NCBI RefSeq assembly: GCF_018860915.1 | Contig: NZ_JAHKQD010000016.1 | Coordinates: 1 to 38,502 of the forward strand | Source of the DNA: Colwellia sp. C2M11 | GTDB lineage: Bacteria; Pseudomonadota; Gammaproteobacteria; Enterobacterales; Alteromonadaceae | Length of the DNA stretch: 38,502 nt | Direction of reading: 5' to 3' | Shown: piece after piece, positions 6,912-13,818 of the stretch | Layout: every line of letters starts with the position of its first letter | How positions within the stretch are numbered: position 1 is the stretch's first letter | Made by a program: the position numbers and the translations under genes | The notes under the pieces: generated by a model | Seen by the model: only the letters and a program-made list of their open reading frames with translations | Database searches by the model: none | What the model was told of the DNA's origin: nothing

Positions 6912-8729
6912 GTGTTAGATAAATTAAGAAATGTGGCAATTATTGCTCACGTTGACCACGGAAAAACGACTTTAGTCGATAAGTTATTAGAGCAATCAGG
7001 TACATTAGATGTACGTGGTGGCCTAGAAGAACGTACAATGGATTCAAATGATATCGAAAAAGAACGTGGTATCACAATCTTAGCTAAAAACACGGCTATT
7101 AACTGGAACGGTTACCGTGTAAATATCGTTGATACTCCGGGCCATGCCGATTTTGGTGGTGAAGTTGAACGTGTAATGTCAATGGTAGATTCAGTTTTAC
7201 TTATTGTTGATGCGCAAGAAGGTCCTATGCCACAAACGCGTTTCGTAACGAAAAAAGCGTTTGCTCAAGGTTTAAAACCAATTGTTGTTATCAATAAAGT
7301 TGATAAGCCTGGCTCTCGACCTGATTGGGTTATGGATCAAGTTTTTGAATTGTTTGACAACCTTGGTGCTACAGACGAACAATTAGATTTTAAAGTTGTT
7401 TATGCTTCAGCAATTAATGGTTGGGCTACACTTGAAGAAGGTGAAACTGGCACAGATATGACGCCATTGTTTGATACTATTCTTAAAGAAGTGCCTTCAC
7501 CAGAAGTTGATCCTGATGGTCCATTTCAAATGCAAATTTCTCAACTTGATTACAGCTCATATTTAGGTGTAATTGGTGTTGGTCGTATTACGCGTGGTTC
7601 TGTTAAACCAAATCAACAAGTAACTATTAAATTGGCAAATGGTGGCGTACATAACGCTAAAGTTGGCAAGGTATTTGGTTACTTAGGACTTGAACGTCTT
7701 GATGTTGCAGAAGGTTTTGCAGGTGACATTATTGCGATTACAGGTTTAGGTGAATTAAAAATCTCAGATACGATTTGTTGTCCTACTTCTGTTGAAGGTT
7801 TACCAGCATTATCAGTTGATGAACCTACGATCAACATGACTTTCCAAGTTAACACTTCACCATTTTGTGGTAAAGAAGGTAAATTTGTAACGTCACGTAA
7901 TATTAAAGATCGTTTAGATAAAGAATTAATTCATAACGTTGCATTACGTGTTGAGCAATTAGAAGATGCAGATAAATTTAAAGTATCAGGTCGTGGTGAG
8001 CTTCATTTAGGTATTTTAATTGAAAACATGCGCCGTGAAGGTTTTGAGCTAGCAGTGTCTCGTCCAGAAGTTATTATTCGTGAAGTAAATGGTGTATTAG
8101 AAGAACCATACGAAACAGTTACTATTGATGTTGAAGAACAGCATCAAGGTCCTATCATGGAAAGAATGGGTGTTCGTAAAGCTGAATTAACGGATATGGC
8201 ACCAGATGGTACTGGTCGTATTCGTATGGATTTCATTATGCCAAGTCGTGGTTTAATTGGTTTCCAAACTGAATTCATGACATTAACATCGGGTTCAGGT
8301 TTAATTTATCATACATTCTTTGAATACGGACCTCATAAAGGTGGCGAAATTGGTCAACGTAAAAATGGTGTAATGATTGCTAATGCTACCGGTAAAGCAT
8401 TAACTAACGCTATCTTTAACTTACAGTCTCGTGGTCGTATGTTAATTGGTCACGGTATTGATATTTATGAAGGTCAAGTTATTGGTATTCATAGTCGTGA
8501 TAACGATTTAACTGTAAACGCCCTTAAAGGTAAGCAGTTAACTAACGTTCGTTCTTCAGGTACTGATGAAGCACAAACATTAACGCCGCCTATCATTATG
8601 TCGTTAGAGCAAGCATTAGAATTTATCGATAATGATGAATTAGTAGAAGTAACACCAGAAAGCATTCGTATACGTAAAAAGTTCTTAAAAGAGAATGATC
8701 GTAAACGTGAAGGTCGTTCAGGTAAGTAA
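6912..8729 (+). CDS. typA: Ribosome-associated translational GTPase TypA/BipA
   Basis: TypA is an EF-G-like GTPase that binds ribosomes and helps 50S assembly and growth at low temperature or under stress. The 605-residue product has the G1 P-loop AHVDHGKT at 12-19, the G2 effector region with ERGITI, G3 DTPGHADF, and G4 NKVDKP, followed by domains II, III/V and the BipA C-terminal domain (RSSGTDEA near 560, then a basic tail ending KREGRSGK). The start is GTG: only this codon gives the family N-terminus [20 protein letters not shown]. The bases before it, GCGAGACGCC, make a poor ribosome site, so initiation may be limited. It is monocistronic, with a strong terminator 20 bases downstream. 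Confidence 0.97.
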   Translation: MLDKLRNVAIIAHVDHGKTTLVDKLLEQSGTLDVRGGLEERTMDSNDIEKERGITILAKNTAINWNGYRVNIVDTPGHADFGGEVERVMSMVDSVLLIVDAQEGPMPQTRFVTKKAFAQGLKPIVVINKVDKPGSRPDWVMDQVFELFDNLGATDEQLDFKVVYASAINGWATLEEGETGTDMTPLFDTILKEVPSPEVDPDGPFQMQISQLDYSSYLGVIGVGRITRGSVKPNQQVTIKLANGGVHNAKVGKVFGYLGLERLDVAEGFAGDIIAITGLGELKISDTICCPTSVEGLPALSVDEPTINMTFQVNTSPFCGKEGKFVTSRNIKDRLDKELIHNVALRVEQLEDADKFKVSGRGELHLGILIENMRREGFELAVSRPEVIIREVNGVLEEPYETVTIDVEEQHQGPIMERMGVRKAELTDMAPDGTGRIRMDFIMPSRGLIGFQTEFMTLTSGSGLIYHTFFEYGPHKGGEIGQRKNGVMIANATGKALTNAIFNLQSRGRMLIGHGIDIYEGQVIGIHSRDNDLTVNALKGKQLTNVRSSGTDEAQTLTPPIIMSLEQALEFIDNDELVEVTPESIRIRKKFLKENDRKREGRSGK

Positions 8730-8749
8730 TTAATTACTTAAGTTAACCT

Positions 8750-8786
8750 AAAAAGGCCGATTGATGCTAAATCAATCGGCCTTTTT
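8750..8786. terminator. Bidirectional terminator between typA and a small membrane protein gene
   Basis: A 16-base perfect stem (AAAAAGGCCGATTGAT with its complement) closes a 5-base loop. It has A-rich and T-rich flanks on both sides and lies between two convergent genes, so it can serve both strands. Confidence 0.92.
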
Positions 8787-8819
8787 GTTAGAAAAATATC
8801 AATACATTATGAATGCTGA

Positions 8820-9044
8820 TTAACCATTACTGTTAAATGTCGCAGCATCAAGAATAGAGTATAAGTGAAATATAGCGGCTATAATTGCAGGAATAATAAG
8901 CCACCACAGCGCATACCCACCAACACAAACAATAGCGAATATAATTGCCGGTAAAAGTCTTCCTTGTACTAATTGGCCTAGACCTGGAAAAAAGATATTA
9001 CAAATTGCAGCAATAACATTGCCACCAGAACCTTGCTTTGACAT
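8820..9044 (-). CDS. Small two-helix membrane protein of unknown function
   Basis: The 74-residue product begins MSKQGSGGNVIAAICN. A longer in-frame start at 9080 exists, but AAGGTG lies 5 bases before the 9044 ATG, which decides for the short form. After a glycine-rich start comes a motif with FPGLGQLVQGR near residues 19-29. Two hydrophobic segments follow at about 31-47 and 48-65, with a tryptophan pair between them, and then a short polar tail. The GLGQ-phrase followed by two helices recalls TM2-like or related small membrane protein families. I cannot name the family with confidence and give no function. It faces typA across a shared terminator and diverges from yihY. Confidence 0.75.
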   Translation of the reverse strand: MSKQGSGGNVIAAICNIFFPGLGQLVQGRLLPAIIFAIVCVGGYALWWLIIPAIIAAIFHLYSILDAATFNSNG

Positions 9045-9162
9045 AACACACCTTGCTAGTAAATTAGTTACTGATATCATAATATAATATTTACTATTAA
9101 AAAATCAGTAAATTAATGAAATATAGAATAACTATGATTAAATGGTTTTGTTTATTTTAAGC

Positions 9163-9188
9163 TTACTCATATCTACTAAAATGAGTAA
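9163..9188. promoter_or_regulatory. Perfect 8-base inverted repeat before yihY
   Basis: TTACTCAT (9163-9170) and ATGAGTAA (9181-9188) are perfect complements around a 10-base spacer. There is no T-run on either strand, so a terminator is unlikely. It lies 24 bases before the yihY start in a divergent intergenic region and could be an operator or a leader hairpin. Confidence 0.35.
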
Positions 9189-9211
9189 AAAATTAGCCTA
9201 TTGGTATATAT

Positions 9212-10090
9212 ATGAGTTCCGTATACATATTTTTTGAAAAAGTAAAACAGTCACTACCTTGGCGATATTATTTATCGTTTTTTAAGTATTTATTAAAGCG
9301 TATCAAACAAGCACAATTACCTGTGGTTGCCGGCCATCTTTCTTATGTTAGTTTGATGTCGCTGGTTCCTTTGATGGTGGTTGCCTTATCAGTGGCAACG
9401 GCATTTCCTATTTTTGCCGATATTCATAAAAGTGTTGAGCAATTAGTTTTTGACAACTTTGTACCAGCAGCTAGCGGGGTAGTGCAAGAATATTTAGCGT
9501 CATTTGTAGCTAATGCTTCTAAAATGTCAGCCGTGGCGATCTCTTTTTTATTTGTTGTTGCCTTATTACTGATTTCTTCTATTGATAAAACGTTCAATAA
9601 TATTTGGCAAGTAACGCAAAAGCGCCGTGTTATCACCTCCTTTTCTATGTATTGGATGATACTGACATTAGGGCCACTTTTAGTGGGGGCTAGCATTGCT
9701 ATTTCTTCTTATATTGTATCCTTAGTAGCAATAGGTGTTGAGGATGATTTTGGTATCACTGATCAGCTTTTTAGGTTATTACCTATTTTGTCTTCTATGT
9801 CAGCTTTTGTACTTTTATATATGTTAGTGCCTAATAAAGCAGTACCATTTAAATATGCTTTTTTCGGTGCTTTAGTTGCGGCTATTTTATTTGAATTTGC
9901 TAAAAAAATATTTGCAGAATATTTAGCTGCATTTCCCTCTTATCAAGCAATATATGGTGCGTTAGCTATAGTACCTATTCTGTTTTTATGGGTATATTTA
10001 TCTTGGCTAATTGTACTAGGTGGCGCTGTAATTACAGTGTCGTTACAAGAATACGAACTAGAAAATGAATTGGAAAACCCACAAATATGA
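9212..10090 (+). CDS. yihY: YihY/BrkB family inner membrane protein
   Basis: The 292-residue protein has a cytoplasmic N-terminus and about six membrane helices. It carries the family's recognisable stretches: [15 protein letters not shown] near 40, [16 protein letters not shown] near 116, [21 protein letters not shown] near 147 and [24 protein letters not shown] near 241. YihY was once called ribonuclease BN (rbn) in error; the true RNase BN is ElaC. BrkB relatives have been linked to serum resistance, and the physiological role is not settled. The stop overlaps the dtd start by four bases (ATGA), so the two are translationally coupled; the yihY-dtd pair is conserved in enterics. The ribosome site is weak, and the start was chosen by family length. 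Confidence 0.92.
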   Translation: MSSVYIFFEKVKQSLPWRYYLSFFKYLLKRIKQAQLPVVAGHLSYVSLMSLVPLMVVALSVATAFPIFADIHKSVEQLVFDNFVPAASGVVQEYLASFVANASKMSAVAISFLFVVALLLISSIDKTFNNIWQVTQKRRVITSFSMYWMILTLGPLLVGASIAISSYIVSLVAIGVEDDFGITDQLFRLLPILSSMSAFVLLYMLVPNKAVPFKYAFFGALVAAILFEFAKKIFAEYLAAFPSYQAIYGALAIVPILFLWVYLSWLIVLGGAVITVSLQEYELENELENPQI

Positions 10091-10524
10091 TTGCGCTAAT
10101 TCAAAGAGTAAGCTCAGCAAGTGTTACCGTTGACAATGAAGTAATAGGTGAAATAGGCCAAGGTTTACTGGTATTTTTAGCTGTTGAGCCTGAAGATTCC
10201 CAAGCAAAAGCTAAACGTCTTGCCGAGCGAGTTGCTGGTTATCGGATTTTCAATGATGAAAATGGAAAAATGAACTTGAATGTCAAACAAGCAAATGGCG
10301 AGATCTTAGTTGTCTCGCAATTTACTTTAGCGGCAGATACCAGTAGTGGTATGCGACCAAGCTTTACTTCAGCAGCTAAGCCTGACTTTAGTAAGAGCCT
10401 TTATCAATTCTTTTGTCAGCAGCTACGTGATAAAGGTTTTAGCGTACCAACAGGTGAATTTGGCGCAGATATGAAAGTGCAATTATTAAATGATGGTCCA
10501 GTAACATTTACGTTAACCATTTAA
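10087..10524 (+). CDS. dtd: D-aminoacyl-tRNA deacylase
   Basis: Dtd frees tRNA from mischarged D-amino acids (and glycine on tRNA-Ala) in the cytoplasm. The 145-residue length is exactly typical. It begins [15 protein letters not shown] and shows the two active-site motifs: SQFTLAAD near residue 77 with the PSFTSAA stretch after it, and a GPVTFTL close to the C-terminus, which forms the Gly-cisPro chirality filter. The start overlaps the yihY stop by four bases. Confidence 0.97.
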   Translation: MIALIQRVSSASVTVDNEVIGEIGQGLLVFLAVEPEDSQAKAKRLAERVAGYRIFNDENGKMNLNVKQANGEILVVSQFTLAADTSSGMRPSFTSAAKPDFSKSLYQFFCQQLRDKGFSVPTGEFGADMKVQLLNDGPVTFTLTI

Positions 10525-10646
10525 TTTTTCATGGTCTTCAGTCATTAATTTTTATAAAAAATGATGAATTTTGATATTTTTTTACGATTTTTAGGAAAAT
10601 TGTATTTCTCATAAAGGCCTTTTTTAGGCATAACTTTTCTCTAAAT

Positions 10647-10675
10647 TTGATTTCACAATACTCTTGGGTTATTTT
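10647..10675 (+). promoter_or_regulatory. Predicted promoter of the DecR-like regulator gene
   Basis: TTGATT (10647-10652), a 17-base spacer and TATTTT (10670-10675) fit a sigma-70 promoter of modest quality about 30 bases before the regulator ATG. The ribosome site is also poor. Confidence 0.4.
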
Positions 10676-10706
10676 GTTCTAAAATAATTACAATAAGTAG
10701 TACAAA

Positions 10707-11171
10707 ATGCACTTAAATGATATAGATTTGCGGCTTATTGCTATTCTTCAGCGTGATGTTAGTATTGCGATTGATGAATTAGCTAAGCGTGTTGGATTAA
10801 CTAAAACTCCATGCTGGCGTCGTCTACAAAAACTAGAGAAAAGTGGAATTATTAAACGTAAAGTCGCCTTGCTTGATGCTAAGTTATTAGATCTAAGCGT
10901 GTCGGTTTTTGTGCAAGTAAAAACCAGCAAGCATGATAGCGATTGGTTGGCGCAGTTTTCTAAAACTGTATCAGCTTTTCCCGAAGTGGTTGATTTTTAT
11001 CGCATGAGTGGTGAATATGATTATTTACTACGTGTCGTGGTTAAAGATATTGCTAGTTATGATGCTTTTTATCAGCGTTTTATTCGAGCGACTAGCTTGA
11101 CCGATGTTACCTCTAGTTTTGCCATGGAAGAGATTAAGCGCTCTACAGAATTACCATTGGTGATATCTTAA
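10707..11171 (+). CDS. Lrp/AsnC family transcriptional regulator, DecR-like
   Basis: This 154-residue regulator has an N-terminal AsnC-type winged helix-turn-helix (about 4-60; ELAKRVGLTKTPCWRRLQKLEKSG) and a C-terminal RAM ligand domain. Among Lrp paralogues it most resembles E. coli DecR (YbaO): the TPCWRRL recognition helix, the KVALLD linker, the phrase MSGEYDYLLRV and the late DVTSSFAMEEIK are shared (from memory of the DecR sequence). DecR activates cysteine-detoxification genes in response to L-cysteine. The next gene is a PLP enzyme of the cysteine desulfurase-like class, 74 bases downstream on the same strand, so a cysteine or amino-acid inducible pair is a reasonable inference, not a demonstration. 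Confidence 0.88.
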   Translation: MHLNDIDLRLIAILQRDVSIAIDELAKRVGLTKTPCWRRLQKLEKSGIIKRKVALLDAKLLDLSVSVFVQVKTSKHDSDWLAQFSKTVSAFPEVVDFYRMSGEYDYLLRVVVKDIASYDAFYQRFIRATSLTDVTSSFAMEEIKRSTELPLVIS

Positions 11172-11245
11172 AGATTAGTTTACCAGTCTCTTGCTTATTT
11201 ATAACTGATTACACTCACTTTAGGTTAATCGAACAGGGGACAATT

Positions 11246-12784
11246 ATGTCGTTAGAACAGCACTTTTCTAAATTTCGTCAACACATTATAGGCCAAAACC
11301 TTGAGCATGAAATTAATGGAAAACAGCAAAAAATTATTTATGCTGATTGGACTGCAAGCGGTCGTTTATATCAACCAATAGAAAATTATATTAGCCATAC
11401 ACTTGGGCCTTATGTTGCCAATACTCATACTGAAACTAACTTAACCGGTAGTACGATGACATTGGCGTATCATGACGCACAAAAAGTGATTAAGCGCCAT
11501 GTAAATGCATGTGATAACGATATCTTAATTACCTCTGGTGCAGGAATGACTGATGTTGTGAATAAGTTTCAGCGTATTCTTGGGTTGAGAATTCCGGAGC
11601 GCATGGCTGAGCAAGTCAGTTTTAGTGAGGAAGATAAGCCAGTCGTGTTTATCACTCACATGGAACATCACTCAAATCAAACAACTTGGTATGAATGTGA
11701 TGTTACGTTAGAAATTGTGGCTAGTGACGAGAATGGTTTACCTTCTTTAGATAATTTAGAAGCGTTATTAGTGCAATATAAGGATCGCAAGGTCAAAATA
11801 GGCTCTTTTACTGCTTGTTCAAATGTGACGGGTATAAAAACTCCTTATCATCAGTTAGCTGAGATTATGCATAAGCATGGCGGGCTGTGTTTTGTCGATT
11901 TTGCTTGTTCAGCGCCCTATGTAGATATAGATATGCACCCCGTTGATAAGCTACAAACGTTAGATGCAATCTTCTTTTCGCCACATAAATTTTTAGGTGG
12001 ACCTGGGAGCTCTGGTGTTCTTATTTTTAATAAAAGTTTATATAAAAATAAAATTCCTGATCATCCTGGCGGCGGTACAGTAACTTGGACTAACCCATGG
12101 GGCGAGCATAGCTTTTTCAATAATATTGAAATACGTGAAGATGGTGGAACACCAGGGTTTTTACAATGTATTCGTACCGCGTTAGCTATCAAAGTAAAAG
12201 ATGCGATGGGGACAGATAATATTGCTAAACGAGAGCAAGAGCTAACAGAATATGTCATGTCAGAGCTAAGCAAGAATGAACAAGTAAATATGCTTGAACC
12301 TACAATTACAGATCGTTTAGCCATAGTGTCATTTTATATTACCAATGTGCATTACAATTTAGTTGTACGTTTACTTAATGATAAATTTGGTATTCAAACT
12401 CGAGGGGGGTGCTCATGCGCAGGTACTTATGGTCATATTTTACTCAATGTTGATCAAAATACATCACAACAAATTACCCAACAAATTGACGAAGGAAACT
12501 ATTGTGAGAAGCCAGGTTGGATTAGGGCTTCTTTCCACCCAACAACAAGCAATGAAGAAGCAAAGTTTGTTGTTGAGTCAATTAACAAGTTAACTGACAA
12601 TATGGCTGAATGGGCGAAAGAATATCGTTTTAACCCTGCAACAGGTGATTTTGAAAAGAATATTACCTCGGAAGGTAAGTTACAAAGTTATGTTGGAATA
12701 AATGGTTTTAAACCGTTGTATTGTGGTGAAACTATTGTAGAATCGGGAGTCAATAAATCTATGCTAAAAAGATTCTTCCGATAA
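11246..12784 (+). CDS. Class V aminotransferase / cysteine desulfurase-like PLP enzyme
   Basis: The 512-residue protein is a fold-type I PLP enzyme of aminotransferase class V. The Schiff-base lysine is Lys248 in FFSPHKFLGGPGS. The aromatic-stacking histidine region is THMEHHSNQTTW near 138-148 and the PLP-binding Asp is in FVDFACSAP near 216-224. A cysteine pair, Cys389 and Cys391 in QTRGGCSC, occupies the place of the catalytic loop Cys in SufS/CsdA-like enzymes. That hints at desulfurase or sulfur-handling chemistry without proving it. At about 510 residues it is about 100 longer than IscS or SufS, with an extra C-terminal region after about 440. GGGGAC precedes the ATG. It is preceded by a DecR-like regulator and abuts a microprotein gene, with iscX beyond. 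Substrate unknown. Confidence 0.8.
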   Translation: MSLEQHFSKFRQHIIGQNLEHEINGKQQKIIYADWTASGRLYQPIENYISHTLGPYVANTHTETNLTGSTMTLAYHDAQKVIKRHVNACDNDILITSGAGMTDVVNKFQRILGLRIPERMAEQVSFSEEDKPVVFITHMEHHSNQTTWYECDVTLEIVASDENGLPSLDNLEALLVQYKDRKVKIGSFTACSNVTGIKTPYHQLAEIMHKHGGLCFVDFACSAPYVDIDMHPVDKLQTLDAIFFSPHKFLGGPGSSGVLIFNKSLYKNKIPDHPGGGTVTWTNPWGEHSFFNNIEIREDGGTPGFLQCIRTALAIKVKDAMGTDNIAKREQELTEYVMSELSKNEQVNMLEPTITDRLAIVSFYITNVHYNLVVRLLNDKFGIQTRGGCSCAGTYGHILLNVDQNTSQQITQQIDEGNYCEKPGWIRASFHPTTSNEEAKFVVESINKLTDNMAEWAKEYRFNPATGDFEKNITSEGKLQSYVGINGFKPLYCGETIVESGVNKSMLKRFFR

Positions 12785-12925
12785 ATGACAGAAAACACTA
12801 TTATCTTAAAATTACGGCAATGGTGGAAAACTGAGTGTAAATATTGCAAAAGAGCACGTTTGCTTTTGCTGTGGTTTATCTTAATGTTGATAGTCGACTA
12901 TTATTGGTTCCATTTATTATTTTAG
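12785..12925 (+). CDS. 46-residue single-pass membrane microprotein
   Basis: This short frame begins on the base after the aminotransferase stop. It codes for 46 residues: a short amphipathic start with a paired tryptophan (WWK), a CKYC motif at Cys18-Cys21 followed by KRAR, then a strongly hydrophobic run from about Leu26 to Phe46. The basic patch before the helix predicts a cytoplasmic N-terminus. There is no good ribosome site, but the abutting stop/start allows coupling to the upstream gene. The composition (positive patch, then membrane helix with Trp/Tyr at the end) looks like a real small membrane protein and not random sequence. Function unknown; the CxxC could bind metal or be redox active. 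Confidence 0.6.
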   Translation: MTENTIILKLRQWWKTECKYCKRARLLLLWFILMLIVDYYWFHLLF

Positions 12926-12961
12926 TATTCGTTTACACGTTAATAACCCATAGGATAAAAC

Positions 12962-13174
12962 ATGAATACTTCTGCAGGACTAAAGTGGATTGACTCATTA
13001 GAAATTGCGCTTGATTTAATTGAGCTCTATCCTGATGTAGACCCACTAACATTAAATTTTACGGATCTTCGTCAATGGGTGCTTGATCTTGAGCGTTTTA
13101 ATGATGATCCTGCGCACTGTGGGGAACGTGTACTTGAAGCTATTCAATTAGCTTGGATAGATGAAGCTGATTAA
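12962..13174 (+). CDS. iscX: Iron-sulfur assembly adaptor IscX (YfhJ)
   Basis: IscX is a small acidic protein that binds IscS and iron and tunes the rate of Fe-S cluster assembly. The 70-residue product has the family landmarks GLKWIDSLEIAL near 7, YPDVDPLTLNFTDLRQWVLDLE in the middle and the C-terminal LAWIDEAD. The ATG follows AGGATAA. In E. coli it ends the iscRSUA-hscBA-fdx operon. None of those genes is in this window, and the nearest upstream genes are a different PLP enzyme and the microprotein. Whether it is co-transcribed with them is unclear; 36 bases separate it from the microprotein stop. Confidence 0.93.
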   Translation: MNTSAGLKWIDSLEIALDLIELYPDVDPLTLNFTDLRQWVLDLERFNDDPAHCGERVLEAIQLAWIDEAD

Positions 13175-13405
13175 TTAGGTAAGTCCAGTTGATTAGTTCA
13201 GCGAGCATTAAGTTATATGCTTAATCTAAAGTCATAAGTGGTAAAGGATTCTTGTTATTCCATAATTTAGCATTTTCTTCACTTATTGCTTTTTTATTAT
13301 CCTTATCTGCTGATTACCTTATCGGCATATAGCGGCAACAATTTTTGAAGTGTTGGTTGTGTCATTTATAATGTTATTGATTTCCCTTTGACGGTACGCT
13401 GTCTC

Positions 13406-13440
13406 TTGTTGAGTATGGTAACTTTTACCCTACTCAGCAA
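13406..13440. other. Strong imperfect hairpin in the iscX-maeA gap
   Basis: TTGTTGAGTATGGTAA (13406-13421) pairs with TTACCCTACTCAGCAA (13425-13440) around a 3-base loop. 14 of 16 positions are Watson-Crick pairs (mismatches T/G and T/C) and one of the others can wobble. No T-run follows on either strand, so it is not a typical terminator. It could be a structured RNA end, a repeat-family member or a cruciform. Confidence 0.6.
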
Positions 13441-13482
13441 TATTTGGGTGAATCAGCAGAGCTCCAACTTAGTTTCGCCATT

Positions 13483-13642
13483 ATACCTATCTCCTAGCTA
13501 TGTGAGCATTTCTACTCATTAAAATCACCAACTACATCGTTATTTATTTAATAATTATAACAGCTAGTTATTAAATAAATGCCTTGTATTTGGCAATGTT
13601 TTCTACGTATAAAATTGTTCACTTAATTAATGAAACTGGTAT
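13483..13642 (-). repeat. MITE-like palindromic repeat, copy A
   Basis: This 160-base element is the reverse complement of 38212-38373, with about 90% identity by hand alignment (roughly 16 differences, including two single-base gaps). The first 44 bases of the element are identical in both copies. Its ends are inverted repeats of the type ATACCA-pyrimidine-rich, and the two halves are imperfect complements along much of their length. The centre is a perfect 13-base inverted repeat (ATTTATTTAATAA / TTATTAAATAAAT, about 13548-13580). It has no coding capacity. Non-autonomous MITE or a large hairpin repeat are the likely explanations. Confidence 0.85.
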
Positions 13643-13778
13643 TATTTATTGTCATCTATGCCGAGCTAAAAATATTCTATATGCTGCAATCAATATCATT
13701 TTAGTGTATTTTCAGTATTCATAAAAATAATGCTTTATATCTTAAGCCTTCACACGGTAAAATTTGAATTTAATAAGT

Positions 13779-13802
13779 ATAAACATCAACATAAACCTCA
13801 AC
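13779..13802 (+). repeat. Two tandem 12-base repeats before maeA
   Basis: ATAAACATCAAC is followed directly by ATAAACCTCAAC (11 of 12 the same), and a third, decayed unit starts ATAAGCAGTAAG. They lie in the maeA leader within 40 bases of the ATG. This could be replication slippage or a repeated binding site. Confidence 0.5.
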
Positions 13803-13818
13803 ATAAGCAGTAAGTGAA

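Larger units (their letters stand above)
13175..13818. other. 644-base gene-free region between iscX and maeA
   Basis: No credible coding frame is seen on either strand. It contains a small inverted repeat (ATTAAG/CTTAAT near 13208-13226), the long hairpin at 13406-13440, the 160-bp palindromic repeat at 13483-13642, and short 12-base direct repeats just before maeA. The repeat insertion accounts for about a quarter of the gap. Confidence 0.7.

Noticed and set aside
9045..9080. Longer start for the small membrane protein
   Set aside because: AAGGTG five bases before the 9044 ATG favours the shorter 74-residue form.
9181..9237. An 18-codon frame starting at the right arm of the 9163-9188 dyad
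   Set aside because: It overlaps the yihY start in another frame and has no ribosome site or recognisable features.
10525..10600. A/T-only hairpin after dtd as a terminator
   Set aside because: The possible stem is short and made only of A-T pairs, so it cannot be told from the local base bias.
13175..13818. Remnant of an insertion sequence with transposase
   Set aside because: No frame on either strand resembles a transposase; the repeat is far too short to be autonomous.
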